DNA of 64,000 nt, from the NCBI RefSeq assembly GCF_026651855.1, contig NZ_CP093280.1, positions 1,962,001 to 2,026,000 of the forward strand, read 5' to 3'. The DNA comes from Pseudomonas silvicola (GTDB taxonomy: Bacteria; Pseudomonadota; Gammaproteobacteria; Pseudomonadales; Pseudomonadaceae). A program made the translations under genes and the position numbers. The notes under the pieces are model-generated. The model was not told the DNA's origin. It did no database searches and was given only the letters and a program-made list of their open reading frames with translations. This document shows, in pieces, positions 9,267 to 17,675 of the stretch (positions are counted from its first letter, which is position 1; each line of letters begins with the position of its first letter).

Positions 9267-10370
9267 CTACAGGTGTGAGCTCTTTCTGGAGAAACTGTTG
9301 CTCAGTGACTCGTCGGAGTCGATGTCACGGTAAAGGCCAGGGGACTGCCGCTCGATGATCGAGAACACCAGGTGGCGAAGGTCATGATCGAAGAGTACTT
9401 CCTCTTCGTCCGGAAAAAACGAGATGGCGCTGATGTCCTTGCCCAGGGTGCTACGGATACGCAGGTCATTGCTCGACGGCGGTCGAGTGCGCTTGGTGGT
9501 GCTGGTGTAGGCGAGTTCGCGGGCGATCATGCCTTCCTGATAGAGATCCCAGATGCCAGGGAAGTCGGCTACGTTCCGATTGACTCGCTGTTCACTGAGG
9601 TAGTTGCGCAACTGGTTGAGCCCTGTGCTGATCGCCTCGATGGATGGCTGGAAATAAGCGTAATCCGAGCCAGCCACCTGGTCCGCTCGCAGCACTCGGT
9701 TGATGTAGAAGTAGCTGCTCTGGGAGTACTGATAAATGGCTTCGTATTGTCGTTCCGTCAGGCCAACGTCTATGGGGGCCACGTTGCAGGTATTGCGAAC
9801 AAACGCCGGCCTATCCTCTTCGGGGCCACTGGGCGGTGCCTCATAGCCGGTTTTTGCAAGCCCGAACACACTGGCCGCGTCGGTGAGGTGGCGGTCGGGG
9901 ACGACGATGCTGATCTCCGGGCAATTGAGGCGCGCGGACAACGCGGCTGCCGCGAAGAAACACATCCGCAGCATGACCAGGTAGTCCTCACCCGCGCGCG
10001 TCGGCACGGCCAGGGAGGCGGTAAAAGGGTGGGCTGCGCCATTGAACGCGCCCATGGCCTGAAAGGGAGCCCACGCCCATTTCGGCGCAGTTGTGCCATC
10101 TTCATGATCGAAAACGACCGCGCGCTCAAAGCCCAGGTCGGCTGCGTTGTGGATGGGGCGGGAAATCCAGCAGGGTAGTTCAGGACCGAAATCGCGCTCG
10201 CGATCAAGGGTCGTGAGTTCCAGCAGCGCCTTGTACTCATCTGATTCGTCGCGCACGATCAGATAGTTGACAGGTGAGTCGCGGTCATAGGGCTGGGCGG
10301 CGTTGTAGAGCGAAACGAACCTGTCACCTGGAGGCAAATGGTCTACTTTGAGCTGGTCGATCAGGTTCAT
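9267..10370 (-). CDS. Putative mono-ADP-ribosyltransferase toxin (R-S-E class) with uncharacterised N-terminal domain
   Basis: A 367-residue protein with no signal peptide. The C-terminal part (about 205-345) follows the R-S-E ART plan: helix YSQSSYFYINRVLR (215-228), candidate NAD-site Arg262 or Arg265, G280, then AYTSTTK (287-293) as the STS motif, and FPDEEEVLF (319-327), where E322-x-E324 would be the catalytic ExE, followed by a closing strand. Such enzymes transfer ADP-ribose from NAD to proteins or nucleic acids. Residues 1-190 match nothing I can name. The G+C of this gene looks lower than that of its neighbours, hinting at acquisition. Upstream site GAGGG supports the ATG. No secretion or Rhs/VgrG marker is nearby, so an effector or an intracellular defence/toxin-antitoxin role are both possible. 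Confidence 0.72.
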   Translation of the reverse strand: MNLIDQLKVDHLPPGDRFVSLYNAAQPYDRDSPVNYLIVRDESDEYKALLELTTLDRERDFGPELPCWISRPIHNAADLGFERAVVFDHEDGTTAPKWAWAPFQAMGAFNGAAHPFTASLAVPTRAGEDYLVMLRMCFFAAAALSARLNCPEISIVVPDRHLTDAASVFGLAKTGYEAPPSGPEEDRPAFVRNTCNVAPIDVGLTERQYEAIYQYSQSSYFYINRVLRADQVAGSDYAYFQPSIEAISTGLNQLRNYLSEQRVNRNVADFPGIWDLYQEGMIARELAYTSTTKRTRPPSSNDLRIRSTLGKDISAISFFPDEEEVLFDHDLRHLVFSIIERQSPGLYRDIDSDESLSNSFSRKSSHL

Positions 10371-10423
10371 GTCATGGCCCTCTGTGCGACGAAGGCGCTC
10401 AGTATCGGCCGCTGATTTGAGGC

Positions 10424-10453
10424 GCCGCTACTGTCAGATCTTACAGTAGCGGC
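10424..10453. repeat. Perfect 11-bp inverted repeat between dppF and the ART-like gene
   Basis: GCCGCTACTGT (10424-10434) and ACAGTAGCGGC (10443-10453) around an 8-base loop. It lies 42 bases past the dppF stop and 54 before the ART-like start, on the same strand. There is no T-run, so it may be an mRNA-stabilising hairpin or weak terminator of the dpp operon, or an operator for the cassette. Confidence 0.6.
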
Positions 10454-10494
10454 GGCAGGAGCTGGCGACCCAGCTCCCACCGTGGGGCACCGGG

Positions 10495-11466
10495 TCAGTT
10501 CAGAAACTGCTCGGCATAGTGGCACGCCACCTGACGGGTATCTACCTGGCGCAGCTCGGGCACTTCGCTGGCGCAGCGCTCGGTGGCATGCGGGCAGCGC
10601 TTGTGGAAGGCGCAGCCCGACGGAGGATTGAGCGGGTTGGGCAGTTCGCCGACGATCTTGATCTTCGGCTTTGCCGGGTCCGGCCGGATGGTTGGGGTGG
10701 CGGACAACAGCGCCTGGGTGTACGGGTGCAGCGGCCGCTTGTAGATGTCTTCCTTGGGGCCCATCTCTGCCGGGCGGCCGAGGTACATCACCAGGACGTC
10801 GTCGGCCACGTGACGTACCACCGCCAGGTTGTGGGAGATGAACACGTAGGCGGTGTTGAACTCCTTCTGCAGGTCCATGAACAGGTTCAGCACCTGGGCC
10901 TGGATGGAGACGTCCAGTGCCGAGGTCGGTTCGTCGGCCACCAGCACCTTGGGCTGCAGCATCATGGCGCGGGCCAGGGCGATGCGCTGGCGCTGGCCGC
11001 CGGAGAACATGTGTGGGTAGCGCTGGTAGTGCTCGGGGCGCAGGCCCACCTGTTGCATCATCGCCTGGACCTTTTCGCGGCGCTCGGCCTTGCTCAGGTC
11101 GGTGTTGATCAGCAGCGGTTCACCCAGTTGGTCACCGATCTTCTGCCGTGGGTTGAGCGAGGCATAGGGGCTCTGGAAGACCATCTGCACGTCCTTGCGC
11201 AGTTGTTTGCGCTCGGCCTTGGTAGCGCCGTGCACTTCCTGGCCGGCTATTTTCAGCGAGCCGGCAGTGGGCTCTTCGATCAGCGTCAGGGCCCGGGCCA
11301 GGGTAGATTTTCCACAGCCGGACTCGCCGACCACGGCCAGTGTCTTGCCGGCTTCGAGTTCGAACGACACGCCGTTGAGGGCGCGCACCAGGGCGTGGCC
11401 CTTGAACAGGCCGCGGGAGACTTCATAGTGACGGGTCAGGTCGCGGGCAGTGAGTACGACGGCCAT
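10495..11466 (-). CDS. dppF: Dipeptide ABC transporter ATP-binding protein DppF
   Basis: One of the two ATPases of the dipeptide importer. The 323-residue product has the Walker A GESGCGKS (47-54), the signature FSGGQRQRIALARA, Walker B VLVADEPTSALD, and the C-terminal oligopeptide-transporter extension with four cysteines (285, 291, 298, 315), a pattern linked to an iron-sulphur cluster in this family. The frame is open to 11766, but the ATG at 11466 overlaps the dppD stop (TGATG), which signals translational coupling. It is the last gene of dppBCDF. Confidence 0.95.
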   Translation of the reverse strand: MAVVLTARDLTRHYEVSRGLFKGHALVRALNGVSFELEAGKTLAVVGESGCGKSTLARALTLIEEPTAGSLKIAGQEVHGATKAERKQLRKDVQMVFQSPYASLNPRQKIGDQLGEPLLINTDLSKAERREKVQAMMQQVGLRPEHYQRYPHMFSGGQRQRIALARAMMLQPKVLVADEPTSALDVSIQAQVLNLFMDLQKEFNTAYVFISHNLAVVRHVADDVLVMYLGRPAEMGPKEDIYKRPLHPYTQALLSATPTIRPDPAKPKIKIVGELPNPLNPPSGCAFHKRCPHATERCASEVPELRQVDTRQVACHYAEQFLN

Positions 11467-12434
11467 CAAGCCACCTCCTGGTTCAACGGGTAGAAGCAAC
11501 GGGCAAGGCTGTGGGCCTTGGGGTCCAGGCCGGGGCGCTGGGCGCGGCAGCTGTCTTGCACGTAAGGGCAGCGCGGCGACAGCAGGCAGCCCTGGGGCCG
11601 GTCGTAGCGGCCAGGGACGATGCCTGGCAGCGTGGCCAGGCGCTCGGCACCTTCGCTGTGCTCGGGGATCGCCTTGAGCAGCGCTTCGGTGTAGGGGTGG
11701 GCGGGAATGTCGAACAGCTGAGGCACCTGGCCGACTTCCACTGCTTGGCCCGCGTACATCACGCACACGCGCTGGGCGGTCTCGGCGACCACGGCCAGGT
11801 CGTGGGTGATCAGAATCAGCGCCATGTTCTGCTCGCGTTGCAGGTTGAGCAGCAGTTCCATGATCTGCGCCTGAATGGTCACGTCCAGAGCGGTAGTGGG
11901 TTCGTCGGCGATCAGCAGCTTGGGCTCGCCGGCGATGGCCATGGCGATTGCCACGCGCTGGCTCATGCCCCCGGACAACTGGTGCGGGTAGGCGTCCAGG
12001 CGGCTTTCGGCGCCGGGAATCTCCACTTTCTTCAGCAGTTCCAGGGCACGCTGGCGCGCGGCCTTGCCGGACAGGCCCAGGTGCTGGCGCAGCACTTCTT
12101 CGATCTGGAAGCCCACGGTGTAGCTGGGGTTGAGCGCGGTCATGGGGTCCTGGAAGATCATTGCCAGGTCCTTTCCCACCACTTGACGACGCTGCCGGGC
12201 GCTGAGCTTGAGCATGTCTCGGCCGTCGAACGCCAGGGCGTCGGCGGTGATGATGCCAGGGTGATCGATCAGGCCCATCAGCGCCATCATGGTCACGGAC
12301 TTGCCGGAACCGGATTCGCCGACAATGGCCAGCACTTCACCTTTGTCCACGGACAGGTCCAGGCCGTCGACCACGGGCACCGCCTTGGCGTCGCCAAAGC
12401 GCACGTTCAGATTCTTGATTTGCAACAGTGACAT
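11466..12434 (-). CDS. dppD: Dipeptide ABC transporter ATP-binding protein DppD
   Basis: The partner ATPase of DppF. The 322-residue product begins [14 protein letters not shown], with Walker A GESGSGKS (39-46), [14 protein letters not shown] signature, [12 protein letters not shown]alker B and four C-terminal cysteines (283, 289, 296, 313) in the oligopeptide HPY domain. The start at 12434 was preferred to the frame opening at 12479 because of the standard N-terminus. It follows dppC by 10 nt and its stop overlaps the dppF start by one base. Confidence 0.95.
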   Translation of the reverse strand: MSLLQIKNLNVRFGDAKAVPVVDGLDLSVDKGEVLAIVGESGSGKSVTMMALMGLIDHPGIITADALAFDGRDMLKLSARQRRQVVGKDLAMIFQDPMTALNPSYTVGFQIEEVLRQHLGLSGKAARQRALELLKKVEIPGAESRLDAYPHQLSGGMSQRVAIAMAIAGEPKLLIADEPTTALDVTIQAQIMELLLNLQREQNMALILITHDLAVVAETAQRVCVMYAGQAVEVGQVPQLFDIPAHPYTEALLKAIPEHSEGAERLATLPGIVPGRYDRPQGCLLSPRCPYVQDSCRAQRPGLDPKAHSLARCFYPLNQEVA

Positions 12435-12444
12435 GGTCGTTCCC

Positions 12445-13356
12445 TCAGGCGGCATTCTTGAGTTTCGGGTCCAGCGCATCGCGCAGTCCGTCGCCCATCA
12501 GGTTGATTGCCAGCACGCTGAGCAAAATGGTCAGGCCAGGCAGGCTCACCACCCACCAGGCACGTTCGATGTAGTCGCGGGCCGAGGCCAGCATGGTGCC
12601 CCACTCAGGGGTGGGCGGCTGCACGCCCAGGCCCAGGAAACCCAGGGCGGCGGCGTCGAGGATGGCCGAGCTGAAGCTCAGGGTGGCCTGCACGATCAGC
12701 GGCGCCATGCAGTTGGGCAGCACGGTGACGAACATCAGGCGCGGCAGGCTGGCCCCGGCCAGGCGCGCGGCGGTGACGTAGTCGCGGTTCAGTTCGCCCA
12801 TGACCGCGGCGCGGGTCAGGCGCACGTAGGACGGCAGCGACACCACGGCGATGGCGATCACGGTGTTGATCAGGCCTGGGCCGAGGATGGCGACGATGGC
12901 GACGGCCAGCAGCAGCGAGGGCAGGGCCAGCATCACGTCCATCAGGCGCATGATGCCGGGGCCCATGACACGCGGGAAGAACCCGGCCACCAGGCCCAGG
13001 AAGATACCCGGGATCAGCGACATCACCACCGACGACAGGCCGATCAGCAGCGACAGGCGCGAACCGTGGATCAACCGTGACAGCAGGTCGCGGCCCAGCT
13101 CGTCGGTACCCAGCAGGTACTGCCATTGGCCGCCCTGCAGCCACACGGGCGGGGTCAGCAGCGCGTCACGAAATTGCTCGCTGGGGTCATGGGGCGCTAC
13201 CCACGGCGCGAACAGCGCGCAGAAGATGATCAACAGCATGAACGCCAGGCCGGCGACGGCGCCCTTGTTCTTGGCGAACGCTTGCCAGAACTCCTTGTAC
13301 GGCGAGGGGTACAGCAGGCTTTGGTCGACAACGACCGCGGGGGTTGGGGTAGTCAT
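12445..13356 (-). CDS. dppC: Dipeptide ABC transporter permease DppC
   Basis: Inner-membrane permease of 303 residues. A cytoplasmic N-terminus ([21 protein letters not shown]) leads into the first helix (about 30-50), followed by a periplasmic loop and five further hydrophobic segments; the transport signature [21 protein letters not shown] is the ATPase-contact loop. This is the OppC/DppC N-terminal architecture. It begins 10 nt after the dppB stop and ends 10 nt before dppD. Confidence 0.95.
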   Translation of the reverse strand: MTTPTPAVVVDQSLLYPSPYKEFWQAFAKNKGAVAGLAFMLLIIFCALFAPWVAPHDPSEQFRDALLTPPVWLQGGQWQYLLGTDELGRDLLSRLIHGSRLSLLIGLSSVVMSLIPGIFLGLVAGFFPRVMGPGIMRLMDVMLALPSLLLAVAIVAILGPGLINTVIAIAVVSLPSYVRLTRAAVMGELNRDYVTAARLAGASLPRLMFVTVLPNCMAPLIVQATLSFSSAILDAAALGFLGLGVQPPTPEWGTMLASARDYIERAWWVVSLPGLTILLSVLAINLMGDGLRDALDPKLKNAA

Positions 13357-13366
13357 GTTCGAGCCC

Positions 13367-14377
13367 TCAGCGCTGATGACGGATGCGTGGGTTGGCCAGG
13401 CCGTAGAGGATGTCCACCACGAAGTTGACCAGGATCACCAGGCAGGCGATCAACAGGATGCCGTTCTGCACGACAGGGTAGTCCCGGGCACCAATGGCCT
13501 CGATCAGCCATTTGCCGACGCCGGGCCAGGAAAAAATGGTTTCGGTCAGCACGGCACCTGCCAGCAGGGTGCCCACTTGCAGGCCAAACACGGTCAGTAC
13601 CGGAATCAGCGCGTTGCGCAGGCCGTGCACGAACACCACGCGGGCCGGTGACAGGCCTTTGGCGCGGGCGGTGCGCACGTAGTCTTCACGCAGCACTTCG
13701 AGCATCGAGGAGCGAGTCATGCGCGCGATCACCGCCAGCGGGATGGTGCCCAGCACGATGGCCGGCAGGATCAGGTGGCGCAGGGCATCCAGGAATGAGC
13801 CCTGTTCGTCGCTGAGCAGGGTGTCGATGAGCATGAAACCGGTCTTGGGCTCGATGTCATACAGCAGGTCGATGCGCCCGGACACCGGTGTCCAGCCCAG
13901 GCTGACGGAGAAGAACATGATCAGGATCAGGCCCCACCAGAAGATCGGCATGGAATAGCCCGCCAGGGAGATGCCCATCACCCCGTGGTCGAACAGTGAC
14001 CCGCGCTTGAGCGCCGCGATCACCCCCGCCAGCAGCCCCAGGGTACCGGCGAAGATCAGCGCGGCGATGGACAGTTCCAGGGTAGCCGGGAACAGCGACA
14101 GGAACTCGTGCCACACGCTTTCCCGGGTACGCAGGGATTCGCCCAGGTTGCCGTGGGCCAGGTTGCCGATGTAGTCCAGGTACTGGGCATACAGTGGCTT
14201 GTTCAGGCCCAGGCGCTCCATGGCCTGGGCGTGCATTTCAGGGTCGACACGCCGCTCGCCCATCATCACTTCCACCGGGTCGCCGGGAATCAGGCGTATC
14301 AACGCGAATGTCAGCAAGGTGATGCCGAAGAAGGTCGGGATCAGCAATCCCACACGGCGGGCTATAAAACTAAACAT
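13367..14377 (-). CDS. dppB: Dipeptide ABC transporter permease DppB
   Basis: Inner-membrane permease of 336 residues. It opens with MFSFIARRVGLLIPTFFGI, the conserved first helix of DppB/OppB, and has about six helices and the coupling loop ARMTRSSMLEVLREDYVRTA. It forms the channel with DppC. The gene is 79 nt downstream of the nearest binding-protein gene, separated by a hairpin (14412-14444) that could lower expression of the membrane genes relative to the binding protein. Confidence 0.95.
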   Translation of the reverse strand: MFSFIARRVGLLIPTFFGITLLTFALIRLIPGDPVEVMMGERRVDPEMHAQAMERLGLNKPLYAQYLDYIGNLAHGNLGESLRTRESVWHEFLSLFPATLELSIAALIFAGTLGLLAGVIAALKRGSLFDHGVMGISLAGYSMPIFWWGLILIMFFSVSLGWTPVSGRIDLLYDIEPKTGFMLIDTLLSDEQGSFLDALRHLILPAIVLGTIPLAVIARMTRSSMLEVLREDYVRTARAKGLSPARVVFVHGLRNALIPVLTVFGLQVGTLLAGAVLTETIFSWPGVGKWLIEAIGARDYPVVQNGILLIACLVILVNFVVDILYGLANPRIRHQR

Positions 14378-14411
14378 CTTGATTGGTACCTCATCAGCCG
14401 GTTCGGCATTG

Positions 14412-14444
14412 CCTGCCCACGACCCGATAACGGGTGTGGGCAGG
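14412..14444 (-). repeat. Hairpin between the binding-protein gene and dppB
   Basis: CCTGCCCAC (14412-14420) pairs with GTGGGCAGG (14436-14444), with an inner ACCCG/CGGGT pairing (14422-14426 with 14431-14435). There is no T-run on the minus strand. Hairpins in this position commonly protect the upstream message and set unequal expression of binding protein and permeases; that role is inferred. Confidence 0.6.
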
Positions 14445-14456
14445 TGTTCTTCTTTT

Positions 14457-16052
14457 TTACTTCACCAGGGTGGTGGCGAAGTTGTTATTGGTCAGGGGAT
14501 TGATGTGGTAGCCCTCGACATTTTTGCGCAAAGCAGTGAATAAGCGTGGGTAAGCCAGGCTCAGCCAAGGAATGTCCTGGGCGAAGATGGCCTGGGCTTG
14601 CTGGTACGCGTGGGCGCGTTCGGTCGGGTCGCTGCTGGCGCGTGCCTGGGCCAGCAGACTGTCGAACTCCTTGTTGCACCACCGTGCCGCGTTTTCCCCA
14701 CTGGTGGCTGCGTCGCAGCTCAGGTTGGGGCTGAGGAAATTGTCGGGGTCGCCGTTGTCGCCGGCCCAGCCGTAGAAGGCCATGTCGTGTTCGCCCTGTT
14801 TCAGACGCTTGACCATTTCCCCCCACTCGAACACGCGAATATCGAGGTTGAGACCGATCTTGGCAAGGTCTGCCTGCAACAACTGGGCCGCGAGCGTGGG
14901 GTTGGGGTTGGTGGGGCCGCCACCGTTACGCACGAATACGGTGAAACGGGTGCCGGTCGGCACCCCGGCTTCCTTGAGCAGGGCCCGTGCCTTGTCCAGG
15001 TCATGGGGCGGCTCGACGATGGTCTTGTCGAACCCCAGCAAGGTCGGAGGGTAGGGGCCGGTGCCTTGGGTGGCGCCCCCTTCGCCGAACAGGGTCTTGA
15101 CCAGGGTGGGCTTGTCCAGGGCCATGGCGATGGCCTGGCGCACGCGCACATCCCCCAGGTATTTGTGCGAGGTATTGATGGCCACGTAGCTGGTCATCAG
15201 CGCTTCCATCTCGTCGATGCGCAGGTTCGGGTCGGCCTTGATGCTGGGAATGTCGTCCGGCTTGGGGTACACGGCGACCTGGCATTCATTGGCGCGCAAT
15301 TTCTGCAGGCGTACGTTGCTGTCGGTGGTGATGGCGAACACCAGCGCTTCGCTGGGCGGCACACCCTTGTAGTAGTCGGGGTTGGCCTTGTAGCGCACCA
15401 TCGCGTCCTTGTTGTAGCGCACCAGAATGAACGGCCCGGTGCCGATGGGTTTGCTGTTGATATCGCCGGTCTTGCCGGCCTTGAGCAATTGGTCGCCGTA
15501 TTCGGCGGAGTAGATCGACGCAAAGCCCATGGCCATGTCCCTCAGGAAGGGCGACTCGGGACGCTTGAGGTTGAAACGGACAGTGTAGTCGTCGACCTTG
15601 TCGATGCTGTCGATCAGGTCTTTCATGCCCATGGCTTCGAAGTACGGGAAGCCCATGGGGGCCTTGTCGTGCCAGGGGTGCGTGGGGTCGAGCTGGCGCT
15701 CGAAGCTCCACAGCACATCATCGGCGTTGAAGTCGCGGCTGGGCTTGAAGTAGTCGGTGGTGTGGAACTTCACGCCCTTGCGCAGGTGAAAGGTGTAGGT
15801 CTTGCCATCGGCGCTGATGTCCCAGCTTTCGGCCAGGTCCGGCTCGATGTCGGTGGTGCCGGGCTTGAAGCTGGCCAGGCGGTTGAACAGGGTTTCCGAC
15901 GACGCGTCGGCGGTGGTAGCCGCCGTGTACTGGACGATGTCGAAACCTTCTGGGCTGGCTTCGGTACAGACCACCAGGGGCTTGGCCGAAATGCCGACGG
16001 CAACGCTGAACAAGGCTGCCGCGATGGCGGCACGAAGGGGTAGCGCTTTCAT
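14457..16052 (-). CDS. dppA: Dipeptide-binding protein DppA-type (paralogue 1, adjacent to dppB)
   Basis: Periplasmic SBP_bac_5 protein of 531 residues. A 23-residue signal peptide ending ISA is followed by KPLVVCTEASPEGFDIVQY, the DppA opening. There is no lipobox, so it is a soluble periplasmic protein. The start at 16052 skips 12 unlikely residues of the longer frame. Of the four DppA-type genes in this cluster this is the one joined to dppBCDF, and it corresponds by position to dppA4 of P. aeruginosa. It has diverged from the other three (TEASPEGFD rather than SEGSPAGFD), so peptide preference may differ. Confidence 0.93.
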   Translation of the reverse strand: MKALPLRAAIAAALFSVAVGISAKPLVVCTEASPEGFDIVQYTAATTADASSETLFNRLASFKPGTTDIEPDLAESWDISADGKTYTFHLRKGVKFHTTDYFKPSRDFNADDVLWSFERQLDPTHPWHDKAPMGFPYFEAMGMKDLIDSIDKVDDYTVRFNLKRPESPFLRDMAMGFASIYSAEYGDQLLKAGKTGDINSKPIGTGPFILVRYNKDAMVRYKANPDYYKGVPPSEALVFAITTDSNVRLQKLRANECQVAVYPKPDDIPSIKADPNLRIDEMEALMTSYVAINTSHKYLGDVRVRQAIAMALDKPTLVKTLFGEGGATQGTGPYPPTLLGFDKTIVEPPHDLDKARALLKEAGVPTGTRFTVFVRNGGGPTNPNPTLAAQLLQADLAKIGLNLDIRVFEWGEMVKRLKQGEHDMAFYGWAGDNGDPDNFLSPNLSCDAATSGENAARWCNKEFDSLLAQARASSDPTERAHAYQQAQAIFAQDIPWLSLAYPRLFTALRKNVEGYHINPLTNNNFATTLVK

Positions 16053-16086
16053 ATATGCCCTCTGGGAGCTGCAGGTTTTGAACTTC

Positions 16087-16124
16087 AAGCTGCAAGCACC
16101 GCGAACGGCTTTTGCTTGCAGCTT
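16087..16124 (-). repeat. Inverted repeat between opdP and dppA
   Basis: AAGCTGCAAGCA (16087-16098) and TGCTTGCAGCTT (16113-16124), a 12-bp perfect stem with a 14-base loop. It lies in the 84-base gap and may end or stabilise the opdP message. Confidence 0.6.
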
Positions 16125-16136
16125 GCAGCGGTTTAC

Positions 16137-17513
16137 TTAAAGAATGTTGAACGGAATCGTGGTGACGATCCGCAGTTCGTCCAGGCTGCCATCAGCCTGG
16201 TTGGCACTGGCGCGGTGGGCGGTGTAGGTCGCCCGCACGCTGGTGTCTTTCAAGGCGCCGCTCTGAATCACGTAGCTGGTGCCTACGCCGTATTCATAGT
16301 GGCTCTCGCCGTCCATCTTGCGCACGTCGTACGCGGTGCCGGTGTAATGGGTGCCGTCGATGCCCCAGCCGCGGGCGGTGTAGGCATTGAACTTCAAGCC
16401 GGGCACGCCGTACTGGGCCATGTTCAGGCCGTAGGCCACCTGGAAGGACTTCTCGTTCGGGCCGTTGAAGTCCGACAGCAGGGAGTTGGCCAGGAAGATG
16501 CCGTTGGTTTCATGCAGATAGTCGAAGTACTCGTTGCCGTTTACCTGCTGGTACGCCAGGGTCAGGCTGTGGGCCTGGTGCGTGGCGGTCAGCGAGAGGC
16601 TGCCGGTGTCGTTGTCGATCCTGCCCATCTTGCGGGCGCCGGTATCACGGGTTTTGTAGTAATTCAGGCCGGTGGTCAGGCTCACCACCGCGCTGTCGCC
16701 CAGCACGTGTTCGGCACCGAAGTAGTACTGGTTCCAGAAATCATCGGCCTGGGTGGCGAACAGGGTAGTGGTGAGGCTTTCGAACGGCTGGTAGTTGGCG
16801 CCGGCGGTGGTGACGCGGTCGGTTTCCACCCCGGTGGCGCCGTATTCCGTACGGAACTTGCTCAGGCTCTGCTCGGTACGTGGCGACACGCGGTCGAATG
16901 TGCCGGCCTGAAATGACAGGTTGTTGAATTCCTTGCTGTCGATGGCCACACCTTCAAAGCTTGAAGGCAGGGCACGGTTGCCAATGGTCGCGACCATGGG
17001 TGTGTTCATCGCTTGGCGGCCGAGGGTGAGAGTAGTGTTGGATACGCGAGCCTTGATATTGCCCAGGCCCAGCTTGCTCCACTGCCCGACCGTGTCGCCG
17101 TCGCTGTCGGCCAGCGTACGGTTATTGGGGCCACCCGTGCGGGCGCTGCCACGCTCGAGGGCCACCACGTTGTACAGCGCCGCCTCGACGCCGAAGCCGA
17201 CGGTGCCTTGGGTGAACCCTGAGGTGTAGTTCAGGGTGGTGCCCTGCACCCAGTTGGTACGGTTGTTCATGGGTTCCCGTTTGCCGTCCTTGCTATGAGT
17301 GAACTGTGGCCCTCGCTTGGACTGTTCGCGTGCATACCAGTTGCGTGTCCAGCCGGACAGGCTCTGGTCCTCCACAAAACCATTGGCCTCGGCCTGGGCG
17401 CTGGTGGTCTTCATCGCCGTGGGCGTGAAGGCCTGGCTGGTTTCTTCGGCGAAGGCCAGGGCAGACAGGCTGCCGATGGACAGGGCCAGCATGGTCTTTC
17501 TTGTTATGTTCAT
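16137..17513 (-). CDS. opdP: OprD-family outer-membrane porin for dipeptides
   Basis: An 18-strand OprD/Occ-family channel, 458 residues, with a 22-residue signal peptide ending AFA. It has the family pattern of alternating aromatic/polar strands and ends in a hydrophobic strand (TTIPFNIL). Its position between two DppA genes matches the glycine-glutamate porin of the P. putida and P. aeruginosa dpp clusters, which is the basis for the symbol; substrate cannot be seen directly. The start at 17513 is the conserved one; 33 extra codons upstream lack the signal-peptide start. It moves dipeptides across the outer membrane to the binding proteins encoded beside it. Confidence 0.88.
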   Translation of the reverse strand: MNITRKTMLALSIGSLSALAFAEETSQAFTPTAMKTTSAQAEANGFVEDQSLSGWTRNWYAREQSKRGPQFTHSKDGKREPMNNRTNWVQGTTLNYTSGFTQGTVGFGVEAALYNVVALERGSARTGGPNNRTLADSDGDTVGQWSKLGLGNIKARVSNTTLTLGRQAMNTPMVATIGNRALPSSFEGVAIDSKEFNNLSFQAGTFDRVSPRTEQSLSKFRTEYGATGVETDRVTTAGANYQPFESLTTTLFATQADDFWNQYYFGAEHVLGDSAVVSLTTGLNYYKTRDTGARKMGRIDNDTGSLSLTATHQAHSLTLAYQQVNGNEYFDYLHETNGIFLANSLLSDFNGPNEKSFQVAYGLNMAQYGVPGLKFNAYTARGWGIDGTHYTGTAYDVRKMDGESHYEYGVGTSYVIQSGALKDTSVRATYTAHRASANQADGSLDELRIVTTIPFNIL

Positions 17514-17675
17514 GGTGAAGCTCCTTGGTTTTCTTTTTTTTATGCCGGGCACTTTCAGGTGCCGGGTCAACGTTGGGTGCAACTTCGTCTGCAAACGTTT
17601 GCCATCATTCAAGGTGGCGAGGCTTGCCGTGCGCTGATGGACCCACCCCGGGCAGGGCCATCGGCGCCTGTACGG

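Noticed and set aside
10495..11766. dppF extended to a 423-residue frame
   Set aside because: The extra 100 residues overlap dppD and are Pro/Arg-rich shadow sequence; the ATG at 11466 with the TGATG overlap is standard.
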